Positions 42,899 through 54,673 of a stretch of DNA of 64,000 nucleotides are shown in pieces. Position numbers and translations under genes: made by a program. Under the pieces are notes generated by a model that was not told the origin of the DNA, searched no databases, and saw only the letters and a list, made by a program, of their open reading frames with translations. Each line of letters starts with the position of its first letter. Position 1 is the stretch's first letter. The stretch spans positions 76,052,641 through 76,116,640 of the forward strand of contig CM055313.2 of the NCBI GenBank assembly GCA_029255685.2. Direction: 5' to 3'. The DNA comes from Silene conica. Lineage: Eukaryota > Streptophyta > Magnoliopsida > Caryophyllales > Caryophyllaceae.

Positions 42899-45800
42899 AT
42901 GGCAGAGTTCGACGATGAATTTTACGACAAACTTCAGGACTTGCTACGAAATAGACCTACCGGGAGTCGAACCGGTGGTAAAGCAAAGCAAGATGAGTTC
43001 AAACTTAATGAACTTCCAGAATTCACAGGGGGCACGAATCCCGAGGAGTATTTGGATTGGGAAAGGAAGATTGAGCGAATGTTCGATTTCAAGGATCTAA
43101 ATGACGAAAGGAGGTGTAGATTTGCGATTCTGAAATTGAGCAAGGGAGCCTCATTGTGGTTTGAAGGGTTGAAGACCAAGCGCGCTCGAGCCGGAAAGGA
43201 GAAAATTACGTCGTGGGAAGTATTGAAGGGCAAATTACGAAGCAGGTATGTACCACCAAACCATCGATTATCCACTTATCGTAAAATTGCCGAATTAAAA
43301 CAGGGAAAAATGAGTGTGGGGGAGTATATCAATGAATTTGAAAATTTGTGTTTGATGGGAGATCTGGAAGAAATTGAAGAACAGAAAATGGCGAGGTTTT
43401 TACGGGGTTTGCATTTTAATATTGCTAATGTCGTAGAAATGTACCCCTACTCTGACTTTGATACCTTGTGTGGGCTTTGCTTGAAAATCGAATCTCATGG
43501 GAAGATGAAGCATGGGGGAGGAGTGAGTGCAGATTATCCAAAATCCAAACCTTGGTCTAATCCCAATTCACCCACAACATACAATTCCCCTGTTTCTATT
43601 AACAACCCAAACAAAGTTGTTAATTCGGTCAATACCAGTACCCCCAAAACCACTAATACACCCAAAGAAACGTCATTGTCAAAAGTAAGATGTTTTAAAT
43701 GTCAAGGGTTCGGACACTTTCAAAGTTCGTGTCCGAATAAACGAGTGATTACCTTACGTGAGGCTCTTGATTGTCGGGAGGAATTGCGTGAGGAGGAGGA
43801 GAGACTGGGTGATGTTTTTGTATTTGACGAAGGTAACGGGGAGGAAGAGGTTGAGGATTATGAAGCTCCCATTTATGACACAGCCTTGGTCCTTAGGACT
43901 CTCCAAACCAATACCGCACCCACTGATCCGGGCCAACGAACCCAGTTGTTTCATACCAAATGTCAAGTCGGGGATAAGTGGTGCAGCGTGATCATCGACG
44001 GAGGTAGTTGCACAAACGTAGCCTCTAGCGAGATGGTGTCGAAGTTGGGCTTAACCACCACGGCTCACCCCAGACCCTACCCACTTCATTGGCTCAATGA
44101 TGGCAATAGCGTTAAGGTTAATCGTCAGGTTAGAATCGGTTTGACTATGGGTTCCTATGCAGACGAAGTTTTGTGTGACGTAATTCCTATGGACGCGTGT
44201 CACGTTTTGTTGGGTCGGCCTTGGCAGTTTGATCGAGATGTGATACATCGAGGGCGGAGTAATGAGTATGAGCTACGAGATAAGGGTAAAAGAATTGTGT
44301 TGAAACCCATGTCTCCGCAAGATATTCGTGCCATGAGTGTTACTAAGAAGAAGGAAAATTTGTTAATCAAAGAACGTGATATTGAATGTGCATTAAAAAA
44401 AGGTGAACATGTTTATTTACTTTTAGTAAAGGAGGAATCAGTGGGTAACAAAGAGGGGATGTCAGGAGGCAACATTGATGGGCTATTGCGTGAGTTCAGG
44501 GACGTTTTTCCCAATGACTTGCCGCCGGGACTACCGCCTATCCGAGGAATAGAGCATCAAATCGATCTTATTCCCGGTGCCCCATTACCGAATAAGGCAG
44601 CTTACAGGTGCAATCCGGAGGAGACAAAAGAGCTTCAGAAACAAATTAACGAATTGGTAGAGCGGGGATTTGTCCGTGAAAGCCTTAGCCCTTGTGCAGT
44701 GCCGGTGTTACTTGTTCCTAAGAAAGACGGGTCTTGGCGCATGTGTGTCGATTCTAGGGCCGTCAATAATATCACGATTAAATATCGTTTCCCCATTCCT
44801 AGGCTGGACGACATGCTCGATGAACTACATGGTGCTTCGGTGTTTTCTAAAATTGACTTACGGAGTGGATACCATCAAATTCGAATGCGCGAGGGAGATG
44901 AGTGGAAAACGGCTTTTAAGACAAAATACGGTTTGTATGAATGGACCGTCATGCCATTCGGTCTTACAAATGCCCCAAGTACTTTTATGCGATTAATGAA
45001 CGAAGTACTTAAACCATTTTTGGGTCAATTTGTGGTAGTCTATCTTGATGACATTTTGGTATACAGTAAAACTGAGGAGGAGCACATACAGTGTTTGAAA
45101 CAAGTTTTTGAAGTTTTGCGTACTCAAAAATTGTACGGGAAGCTAGAAAAATGTTCCTTTCTGGTGAAGAGTGTACTTTTTTTGGGTTATGTAGTGACGG
45201 ACAGTGGTGTTTCCGTGGACAGTGCCAAAATCAAAGCCATTCAATCCTGGCCGCAACCGAAGACAGTCACCGACGTCAGGTCCTTCATGGGTCTTGCTTC
45301 CTTTTACCGTCGGTTCATTCGTAATTTTAGTACGATAGCATGTCCGATGACCGAATGCCTTAAGAAGGGTGCGTTCGTTTGGGGAGAAGCAGCCAACAAT
45401 GCTTTTGAATTATTAAAGACTAAATTATGCGAAGCACCTGTGCTAGCTCTTCCGGACTTTTCTCAGCCTTTTGAGGTCGAGTGTGATGCAAGCGGTGTGG
45501 GTATTGGAGCCGTTTTAATTCAGCGTGGGCGTCCAGTCGCATATTTTTCCGAGAAATTAGGGGGAGCTCGGTTGAAGTATTGCACATACGATAAAGAGTT
45601 CTACGCTATCGTTCGAGCTTTGCGGCATTGGAGTCATTATTTGCGACCAAGCCATTTCATATTACATTCTGACCATGAGTCATTAAAGTATATTAATGGG
45701 CAACAAAATCTGAGTCCGAGGCATGCGAAATGGGTCGAGTTTTTACAGTCCTTCCATTTTTCCTCAAAATATAAAGTTGGACACAGTAATATTGTAGCCG

Positions 45801-47248
45801 ACGCATTGTCCCGAAGGTATGTTTTATTGTCTACTTTAAATATCCGTCTTCTTGGTTTTGAAATTCTGAAAAATTATTATCAAGAGGATGGTGAATTTGG
45901 GGTAATATTTGAGAAGTGTGGGAAAGGTCCATTTGAGGAGTATATGTTACAGGAGGGTTTTTTATTTAAAGGGAATCGTCTTTGTATTCCTAAACACCCA
46001 ATTCGGGAGCTACTGGTCCGAGAGGCTCACGGTGGGGGTTTGGCCGGTCACTTTGGAATAGCTAAAACGCTTGAGGTGTTAAAGGAGCATTTTTTTTGGC
46101 CCAAAATGATAGGCGATGTGACGACCTTGGTGAATAAGTGTGTAACGTGTAGAGTGACCAAGAGTTCTTTTAAACCAGGCCTTTATACTCCGTTACCAGT
46201 TCCTCTTCGACCTTGGGAGGATGTGTCTATGGATTTTGTAGTGGCTTTACCTCGTACTCAAAGGGGTAAGGACGCTATTATGGTGGTTGTTGATAGGTTT
46301 TCTAAAATGGCCCACTTTGTAAGTTGTCATAAAACCGACGATGCAAGCAATGTTGCCGAGCTTTATTATAGGGAGATTGTTCGTCTTCATGGAATCCCAA
46401 AAACGATTGTGTCGGACAGAGACTCCAAATTTTTGAGTTATTTTTGGAATACCTTGTGGCGAAAGGTTGGCACAAAACTCCTTTTTAGTACATCTCATCA
46501 TCCGCAGACGGACGGGCAAACGGAAGTGACAAACCGGACCTTGGGGGTATTGTTGCGCGGGTTGGTCAGTCGATCCTTGAAGGATTGGGATGTTAAGTTG
46601 GCTCATGCCGAGTTCGCTTATAATCGTTCTCCGACACATGCTACTAGTCATTCCCCTTTTGAAGTGGTTTATGGAGCTAATCCGTATCTTCCTCTGGATT
46701 TAATTCCACTTCCGAAAGACGAGTTAGTGCATAAAGATGCTGAAGCTAAATTAAAATCTATGGTTAAATTACACGAACAAGTCCGTAAGCAAATTGAAGC
46801 TATCAATGTGTCGTATCAACGGAAAGCAAATAAACACAGAAAACCTCGAGTGTTCCAAGATGGTGACTTAGTTTGGGTCCATTTGCGTAAAGAGCGATTT
46901 CCGGGGAAGAGAAAAAATAAGCTTATGCCAAGGGCCGAAGGGCCTTATAAAGTGGTCTCCCGTGTTAATGACAACGCCTACAAAGTTGAGTTGCCCGGTG
47001 ATTATGGCGTCCATGCCACTTTCAATGTGGGCGATTTGTCCCCGTATTTGGACGATGATGGCCTTGCTGAATTGAGGTCAATTCCTTTTAAAGGGGGAGG
47101 AGATGATGCGGTTGACGAAGCAGTGAACATCAATCCAGAGGCAAGTTTGCTAGCAACCGTTACCGAGTACTCGGGTTCGAGAATGCACTTTGTTTGCATG
47201 GGTTCTCACGTTGATGGAAGCAATATGGCCAATAGTTGTTTTCTTTGA
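42899..47248 (+). CDS. gag-pol: Ty3/gypsy Gag-Pol polyprotein, 1,449 aa
   Basis: One open frame encodes every activity needed for retrotransposition. The start is the first ATG after the A-rich leader. The gag capsid region occupies about residues 30-200 (LWFEGLKTKRARAGKEKI), with a CCHC knuckle CFKCQGFGHFQSSC near 265. Protease active site is IIDGGSCTNVAS near 365. RT runs from about 560 with VPKKDGSWRMC, FSKIDLRSGYHQIRM and the catalytic YLDDILVYS. RNase H starts at VECDASGVGIGAVL. Integrase has an HHCC finger (GHFGIAKT to CVTCR) and the core residues in MDFVVAL, VSDRDSKF and DGQTEVTNR. The C-terminal ATFNVGDLSPYLDDD resembles CRM-clade chromoviruses. The last 48 codons lie in the 3' LTR. 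No stop or obvious active-site loss, so it may be functional. Clade placement is by memory of motifs. Confidence 0.95.
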   Translation: MAEFDDEFYDKLQDLLRNRPTGSRTGGKAKQDEFKLNELPEFTGGTNPEEYLDWERKIERMFDFKDLNDERRCRFAILKLSKGASLWFEGLKTKRARAGKEKITSWEVLKGKLRSRYVPPNHRLSTYRKIAELKQGKMSVGEYINEFENLCLMGDLEEIEEQKMARFLRGLHFNIANVVEMYPYSDFDTLCGLCLKIESHGKMKHGGGVSADYPKSKPWSNPNSPTTYNSPVSINNPNKVVNSVNTSTPKTTNTPKETSLSKVRCFKCQGFGHFQSSCPNKRVITLREALDCREELREEEERLGDVFVFDEGNGEEEVEDYEAPIYDTALVLRTLQTNTAPTDPGQRTQLFHTKCQVGDKWCSVIIDGGSCTNVASSEMVSKLGLTTTAHPRPYPLHWLNDGNSVKVNRQVRIGLTMGSYADEVLCDVIPMDACHVLLGRPWQFDRDVIHRGRSNEYELRDKGKRIVLKPMSPQDIRAMSVTKKKENLLIKERDIECALKKGEHVYLLLVKEESVGNKEGMSGGNIDGLLREFRDVFPNDLPPGLPPIRGIEHQIDLIPGAPLPNKAAYRCNPEETKELQKQINELVERGFVRESLSPCAVPVLLVPKKDGSWRMCVDSRAVNNITIKYRFPIPRLDDMLDELHGASVFSKIDLRSGYHQIRMREGDEWKTAFKTKYGLYEWTVMPFGLTNAPSTFMRLMNEVLKPFLGQFVVVYLDDILVYSKTEEEHIQCLKQVFEVLRTQKLYGKLEKCSFLVKSVLFLGYVVTDSGVSVDSAKIKAIQSWPQPKTVTDVRSFMGLASFYRRFIRNFSTIACPMTECLKKGAFVWGEAANNAFELLKTKLCEAPVLALPDFSQPFEVECDASGVGIGAVLIQRGRPVAYFSEKLGGARLKYCTYDKEFYAIVRALRHWSHYLRPSHFILHSDHESLKYINGQQNLSPRHAKWVEFLQSFHFSSKYKVGHSNIVADALSRRYVLLSTLNIRLLGFEILKNYYQEDGEFGVIFEKCGKGPFEEYMLQEGFLFKGNRLCIPKHPIRELLVREAHGGGLAGHFGIAKTLEVLKEHFFWPKMIGDVTTLVNKCVTCRVTKSSFKPGLYTPLPVPLRPWEDVSMDFVVALPRTQRGKDAIMVVVDRFSKMAHFVSCHKTDDASNVAELYYREIVRLHGIPKTIVSDRDSKFLSYFWNTLWRKVGTKLLFSTSHHPQTDGQTEVTNRTLGVLLRGLVSRSLKDWDVKLAHAEFAYNRSPTHATSHSPFEVVYGANPYLPLDLIPLPKDELVHKDAEAKLKSMVKLHEQVRKQIEAINVSYQRKANKHRKPRVFQDGDLVWVHLRKERFPGKRKNKLMPRAEGPYKVVSRVNDNAYKVELPGDYGVHATFNVGDLSPYLDDDGLAELRSIPFKGGGDDAVDEAVNINPEASLLATVTEYSGSRMHFVCMGSHVDGSNMANSCFL
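47090..47103 (+). promoter_or_regulatory. Polypurine tract of gypsy element, inside the ORF
   Basis: AAAGGGGGAGGAGA directly before the 3' LTR. It is also translated (KGGGD), because the gag-pol frame runs through it. Confidence 0.93.
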
Positions 47249-47575
47249 GGAGAGTTATTACTATATGTTATTTCCTATGTTTGTTTAAGCTCTTAGTCTT
47301 TATTTCGTGGGTTTTTGTCGACTTTTCATTTTCTTTGTTTCTCGAAAACAATCGTTCACCTTGGCTATTTATAGTCTTTGGTTAGTTTGTATTTGGTCAT
47401 TCAGTTTTCATAATCAAAAATCACCCGTATGCTTGTTTGGCATTTTCTGTTTATATTCGAACGCGTTTTTGAATATTGACTTTCGTTCGTACTCAATAGG
47501 TCTTGGGTCGTTCATCATTGATAGGTTATAGGTCTAACCTATCAAATATCGCTTCCGCATTTTCATTTCGTATCA
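47104..47575 (+). repeat. 3' LTR of gypsy element (472 bp)
   Basis: Partner of 42,347-42,793. Its first 145 bp carry the 3' end of the gag-pol frame. It contains the 25-bp segment at 47,489-47,513 that is missing from the 5' copy. Confidence 0.97.
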
Positions 47576-47619
47576 AGTTCTCACCGGTTTTCATTGTAAG
47601 GTGGTTCTCACCGGATCCC
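47576..47619. mobile_element. TA-flanked element, family A copy 3, right end
   Basis: AGTTCTCACCGG ... GGTGGTTCTCACCGGATCCC is the missing right end of the copy interrupted at 42,346. Confidence 0.88.
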
Positions 47620-47625
47620 AACCCT

Positions 47626-48373
47626 ATATCCACCTAAATTTTTGAGTCCATGAGTCCACCTAAAGTATCACTAGTTGTATTAAAAAGTTCATGTTTTTTT
47701 ACACTAGAAAGTCTACAATATCACAACCTTTTCAATACAATATCACAGGAAACAATATCACGCACTATATAAAACAATATCACGAAAATTTTTCCATAAA
47801 TTTTTTTCCCGAATTTTTTTTTTCAAATTTTTTTTTCCGAAATATTTTTTCTCAATTTTTTTTTGTGATATTGTAATGAAAAAAAAAATTTCGAGAAAAA
47901 ACGCCTTTTGTTAAACAATACTCCGTATCACACACTATATTAAACAATATCACGAAATTTTTTCAAGAACTTTTTTTCCCGGAAATATTTTTTTCTCGAT
48001 TTTTTTTCCGAAATATTTTTTTCTCGATTTTTTTTTTGATATTATTTTGAAGAACCGGTGATATTGTATTGAGTAACTTGTGATATTGTAATGAAAAAAA
48101 AAATTCGAGAAAAAAAAAACGCCTTTTTATTAAAAAAAAAAAGTGTTTGTTTGAAAAAAAAATGCATACTGAAAAAGGGAATTTTTTTAATAAAGAAAAT
48201 GTCATTTTAAAAGAAAAGACAAAAATAAGGAAAAAAAAAGTAATATTAAAAAAGAAAAAACAAAAAAAGGAAAAAAATTTGATATTGAAAAAACGTGATA
48301 CTTTTATATATAACTTGTGATATCATTGTTAGACTCATGGACTCAAATATTTAGTGTGGACTCATGTGATCGC

Positions 48374-48375
<2 letters not shown>
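47626..48375. mobile_element. TA-flanked element, family B copy 1 (inverted)
   Basis: Left CCACCTAAATTTTTGAGTCC and right GGACTCATGTGATCGCAACT are inverted copies of the ends of family B copy 2 (51,898-52,929). The interior is homopolymeric A/T runs with TTTTTTCGA, GATATTGT and AATATCAC motifs. The outermost GGATC part is missing on the left, where it abuts A copy 3. Confidence 0.75.
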
Positions 48376-48420
<45 letters not shown>

Positions 48421-48437
48421 ATATATATATATATATA
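48376..48437. repeat. (CT)n-(TA)n compound microsatellite
   Basis: CT repeat 48,376-48,417, then TA to 48,437. It lies between family B copy 1 and family A copy 4. Confidence 0.97.
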
Positions 48438-48978
48438 GAATTGGGATCCTATGAGAACCACCAATATAATGAGAACCATGAGAACTCTACCTTACGGACT
48501 TTTTAAAAAAAAATTAATGACATATTTGGATTCGGCATGGAATTTTAAGGCTAGAGAACATATTTCTTGGTCTAGAAAATATATACTAGTGACGGAAATC
48601 AAGGTGATATACGTTTTATTGATTTTTATGCGCCTACTACCGATTTTTACGCATCTATCATTTTTCATGCACCTAGAACTCGTTTTAATGCACGTACGGC
48701 CTCTTATTTCATGCGCCTAGTAATCATTTTCATGCATGTAAAAAATTTCATGCATGTAGTGGTTGTTTTCGTGCATTTATAGCCGTTTTAGTATGCCTAA
48801 TTGTATTTTCGTACACTAAGTATATATTTTGTTAATTAAATCAAAATTTTTTGTTTATTGATACTAACGTGTGTGTTTGAATAAGTTAAACTAATGGTAA
48901 ATGATCCAACGAAACATTCGAAGCGAGATATGGTGGAGATTTAGTGAGGGTTCTCATGGTTCTCATTATAAGGGTGGT
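48438..48978. mobile_element. TA-flanked element, family A copy 4
   Basis: Closely similar to copy 1 over its full length (GAATTGGGATCCTATGAGAA start, same RTGCAC interior units). The extreme right end is lost: GGTGGTTATC is followed by unrelated sequence, with no TA tract. Confidence 0.8.
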
Positions 48979-49310
48979 TATCATTATATGATATCAACTA
49001 TAAACTTGATGAGTAATTTTAGCAGATAAGTTGACATCTCCCCCTCCCCACCCCACATGTTGTTGCCTGTTGCCACGCCACAAATTAATGACAAACATGA
49101 TCGTTCAATCAAAATATACACGGTATTCATTCATTTATCATCTCCACATTTAGATATCATATAATCGTACACAATAATATATATATTCTCCATATTTTAC
49201 TCTTATGAAACTTTGACAATTAATCATTTTTAATTAGTTGTCTTACAAACATATCCAAGATACAATATCAAGTGAAAACAAAATATTTAGCCCCCACGCT
49301 TGGTTCATAA
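48979..49310. other. AT-rich sequence, no recognisable feature
   Basis: Possibly interior of the old minus-strand copia element. No frame or ends. Confidence 0.4.
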
Positions 49311-49320
49311 CAATATTAAT

Positions 49321-49515
49321 AATAAGTCTTGCTTGCGACGGGTCGTGATTTGTGACGGATAATTTGTGAGATAAAATGGGTAGAAAATAAGTTAGTGGAG
49401 AAAGGGAACTACATGAATAGTGTTGGAGAGAGAGAAAAAGTGGGTATTTTGTGAGAGGAAACGATATCCGTCATAAGCTTGCGACGGATAGTGCCGTTGC
49501 AAATAAGAATTTGTG
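49321..49515. mobile_element. MULE-type MITE with 10-bp TSD
   Basis: It is 195 bp between CAATATTAAT at 49,311-49,320 and 49,516-49,525. Left end AATAAGTCTTGCTTGCGACGG; right end inverted CACAAATTCTTATTTGCAACGG. Same family as 8,270-8,465, in opposite orientation. Confidence 0.85.
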
Positions 49516-49525
49516 CAATATTAAT

Positions 49526-50266
49526 CTTAATTCACCTCATAATAAAAAATAAATAATCAATCCAAATGTGAAATATTTTGCTTGATATACATATTATACA
49601 TATAACAATATCTTGGATACTCCTCATTCTAGCTGCTTGTCGATCAAAATCTTGGACCAATATTTTCTTTCACATTTCCTTGAAATCAATTATCAAGAGT
49701 AATTTTACCAAGACTATAGATATGTTGTACCAAATAAAGTGGTAGCTTAAACATACGAACGATTGAGGCATATATAATTTGACCAAACCTTCATATTTAT
49801 CAGCATAAATATCTGAAAAGGAAATTTAAGGGAACATACCTCAATCGCAAGAATAAATTGAGCAATACAACTATAAATAATACCATTCTTTTATGAATCT
49901 TTGTAAACTTTCCAGCATACTACCATGACAATGCTGCCCATTTTAAGAAAAATAAACGACAGAATCTGATAACGACGTCAACTACAAAGTTGTAGCCCTT
50001 CTTCGATCTTAGCATTCCAACGTCATATTACACGCCGCAAATGAAGGTCTAGAGACTGAGTTATAGCCAAAATACTGAACTGTTGTCTCAACCTCTGCGG
50101 CTTGATTCTTATTCAGGAAGAATAATATTTTTGTCAATAGAAATAATTTCAATGACAAGAATGATGAACACAACAATAATAATAGTGACAAGATTTCGTT
50201 TCTTAATTGTTGGAAATATAGGGTCTCTATAAGGACGAAGATATATTGAGAGAATATATGTTAATT
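49526..50266. other. Unclassified AT-rich sequence
   Basis: A 60-codon minus-strand frame at 50,009-50,191 starts with a hydrophobic MSLLLLLCSSF stretch, but nothing supports it as a gene. Confidence 0.4.
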
Positions 50267-50274
50267 GTTGGGTC

Positions 50275-50912
50275 TAGGGGTGAGCAAAACCGGATATCCG
50301 CTCCGGTTTTTAAATTTGGATCGGATATCCAATTTTAAAAATATGATTTTTGGCGATCCAGATCCAGATCCGAATATTCGGATATCCAAAAATTCGGAAT
50401 CCAAAAATCCGAATATCCATATGTCGGAAACCGGATTAGATCCAGTTTTAAATGTATAGTAAAAAGTTAACCAATGGTCCGGTGCAGAATGAATCATTCA
50501 AAGATTATCACTTGAAGAATTCATTCTTCGACTAATGAGTATATTTTGTGCTCTAAAACCAAACAAGGAAAAAAAAAAGATAATGTGGATAATGAATATG
50601 CACTTCTTTTGTCACACTTCTCGATTATGTTTATAACAATAACAATCAATATGTATCAAACAACTCAAAATATAATGGTAAAATGTTTTGGTTTTTTGGT
50701 TTTTTTTCCTTTTTTTTATTAATTTTTATGATTCAGATCGGATTCGGATATCCTATTTTAAGAAAATCACAATCCACATCAAATCCATATTATTCGGAAA
50801 AAATCGGATAGGATATCCTATTTGAATGATATCCATATATTCGGATAATTTTTTCAGATTTCGAATCGGATTCGGAAAATAATTCGTATCGGATTTTTTT
50901 TGCTCAACCCTA
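50275..50912. mobile_element. hAT-type MITE, TAGGGGTGAGCAAAA ends
   Basis: It is 638 bp. Left TAGGGGTGAGCAAAA; right inverted TAGGGTTGAGCAAAAA. Flanks GTTGGGTC and GTTGTGTC form an 8-bp TSD with one mismatch. The interior is rich in GGATATCC and CGGAT motifs. Same end family as 36,435-36,981. Confidence 0.85.
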
Positions 50913-51169
50913 GTTGTGTCGTGGTATGAGGGTAATTGAATAAGAAACGAAATCGCCCCGACTATGGTACAAATCGATATAGGCATCGTCCCCAAGGTCA
51001 CACAACACTCCTAATAAAAGTTGTGTACTCAACTATTAGGAGTTGGAACTTATATAGTATGCTCAAAATTAACATAGAGAAATATAGTATATGACATATA
51101 AAAGATGTGTTTTTCGAGACTACAAACTTCTCATACCTATATAATCTATAAATAATATAAAAGGCAAGA

Positions 51170-51589
51170 CAAACCACCACACTGCACCATTTCACTTTTG
51201 AGGCAATTCTAGCAAGCCAACGGTGCATCATCATTTTAAAAAGAAAAAAAACTAATGAATTTGCAAGCATTAAATGCGTTTCAAGTTTTTAAATTAGCAT
51301 AATAACAAATAAAGTTTGAAGTTTGACTCCTAATTTTTATTAAGTTAAACAATAATTAATAAATCAAAATACATGCTAACAAACCATCACACTGCACCAT
51401 TTCACTTTTGAGGTAATTCTAGCAAACCACTTCATCATCATTATTTTAAAAAGAAAAAAAACTAATGAATTTGTAATCATTAAATGTGTACCAAGTTTTT
51501 AAATAACATAATAACAAATAAAATTTGAAGTTTGGACTCCTAATTTTTAATAAGTTAAACAACAATTAGTAAATCAAAATATATGCTAA
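51170..51589. repeat. Tandem duplication of 210-bp unit
   Basis: Units start CAAACCACCACACTGCACC at 51,170 and CAAACCATCACACTGCACC at 51,380 and run in parallel to ATGCTAA. They are roughly 88-90% alike by eye. Confidence 0.9.
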
Positions 51590-51695
51590 ATTTAAATTGT
51601 ATGCGTTTATTGTTAGAATAAGTTAAACCCCAAATAAAAAAACACATAACTCTAATTTTACATCATGCAACTATTTTGTTTTGCTATAAAGATTA

Positions 51696-52929
<1,234 letters not shown>

Positions 52930-52962
52930 TATATATATATATAATATATATATATATATATA
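52930..52962. repeat. (TA)n microsatellite between families B and C
   Basis: TA repeat with one AA interruption. Confidence 0.95.
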
Positions 52963-53034
52963 GAGATTGCATCATGTGAGGTCTATGATCTTAAATGAGG
53001 ATCGAGGTCTAGTATAATAACCAAAAAAAAAAAA

Positions 53035-53108
53035 CGCCAGCGGTAGGAGTCGAACCTAGTACCTCCAGATCAGTAGACTAATACCTTAACCATTGTTCTA
53101 CAACAAAC
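53035..53108 (-). pseudogene. tRNA-like pol III module
   Basis: On the minus strand TAGAACAATGGTTAAGG resembles an A box with D-arm. GGTTCGACTCC is a perfect B box, with CTAGG/CCTAC able to pair as a T arm. It is followed by CGCTGGCG and a run of 12 T, a pol III terminator. The 5' and 3' ends do not pair as an acceptor stem, so it is not a functional tRNA. Confidence 0.6.
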
Positions 53109-53554
53109 TCATTGATTATAATCATATTTTATTTTATTTATACAGTTTTATACTTTGTTTTGAATTAACTTAACAGGTATACTCGTTTCGCATAAATTTC
53201 TTATTTATTTTTCTAGCTCCTTCTTTGTTTACCTTGTTAATGACTTTTTCTCGAAATATTTTTTTCGTAATTTTTTTTCTCGAAATGTTTTTTTCGGATT
53301 TTTTTCTTCTCGAAATTTTTTTTCTCAAAATGTTTTTTTCTTTTTTTTTTTCGATTTTTTTATTTCATTTTTTTCGTAATATTGTTTTGAAGAACCCATG
53401 ATATTGTATTGAGTAACCATTTCTCATCCCGTTTTAGGATACCCGGTCCCCAAAAAGGGGTTCACTCTTTCCCTCTTGGGTGTCTTTTGATTTTTTATCC
53501 TATTTAAACGAATATAGGAAGGGAAGGGTTTAGGATTGGATTAGGCCCTTTTCA
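53109..53554. other. T-rich and unclassified interior of family C
   Basis: TTTTTTCGAAATTTTTTTC runs at 53,240-53,390, like those of family B, then a short unique stretch with GGATACCCGGTCCCC. Confidence 0.5.
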
Positions 53555-54673
53555 TGTCTAAATGCGTAGATATCCACCTTTAAATGCGTAGATACACATC
53601 GCTAAATTGATAAATACACTTGGTTAAATGCGTAGATACACATCTGTAAATGCGTAGATACACATGTCTAAATGCGTAGATACACGCCTTTAAATGCCTA
53701 GATACACATGGGTAAATGAGTAGATACACATGTCTAGTAGATACACACCTTTAAATACGTAGATACACATGACTAAATGCATAAATACACATCTCTTAAC
53801 GCGTAGATACACATGTCTAAATGCGTAGATACACATCTCTAAATGCGTAGATTCACACCTTTAAATGCGTAGATACACATGTCTAAATGCGTAGATACAC
53901 ATCTCTAAATACGTAGATACACGTCATTAACTGCGTAGATACACATGTTTAAATACGTAGATACACATGGCTAAATGCATAGATACACATCTCTTAATGC
54001 GTCGATACACATGTCTAAATGCGTAGATACACATGTCTAAATGCATAGATACACATCTCTAAATGCGTAGATACACACCTCTAAGTGTGTAGATACACAT
54101 GACGAAATGCGTAGATACACATGTCTAAATGCGTAGATATACACCTCTAAATGCATAGATACACATCTCTAAATGCGTAGATACACATGGCTAAATGCGT
54201 AGATACACACCTTTATGTGCGTAGATACACATGGCGAAATGCGTAGATACACATGTCTAAATGCGTAGATACACGTGTTTGAATGCGTAGATACACATGT
54301 CTAAATGCGTAGATACACACCTCTAAATGCGTAGATACACACTTCTAAATGCGTAGATACACATTTCTAAATGCGTAGATACACATGGCTAAATGCGTAG
54401 ATACACATGTCTAGTAGATACACACCTTTAAATACGTAGATACACATGGCTAAATGCGTAGATACACATCTCTTAATGCGTAGATACATATCTCTAAATG
54501 CGTAGATACACATCTCTAAATGCGTAAATACACATGTTTTATTGCGTAGATACACATTTTTGAATGCGTAGATACACAGCTCTAAATGCGTTGATACACA
54601 TCTCTGAATGCATAGATACACATGGCTAAATGCGTAGATACACATGACTAATTGCGTAGATACACATCTCTAA
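53555..54673. repeat. Minisatellite, about fifty 22-bp units
   Basis: Consensus near TAAATGCGTAGATACACATG plus a variable dinucleotide (TC, GG, CT). Shortened units (TGTCTAGTAGATACACACC) recur at 53,731 and 54,409, within similar neighbour series. Minus-strand frames of Tyr-Ala-Phe type are artefacts. Confidence 0.97.

Larger units (their letters stand above)
42347..47575 (+). mobile_element. Intact Ty3/gypsy chromovirus, CRM-like
   Basis: TSD AGTTC lies at 42,342-42,346 and 47,576-47,580. LTRs of 447 and 472 bp are identical by eye apart from one 25-bp gap. Primer site, one uninterrupted gag-pol frame and polypurine tract are all present. Removing it restores family A copy 3. This is the youngest large insertion in the window. 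Confidence 0.97.

Noticed and set aside
48436-48720. 89-codon ORF present in both family A copies 1 and 4
   Set aside because: Conserved only because the copies are near identical; sequence is low complexity, contains the RTGCAC units and matches no family.
53555-54673. Regular short repeats that could suggest a CRISPR array
   Set aside because: Units are contiguous 22-mers with no spacers, in plant DNA; it is a minisatellite.
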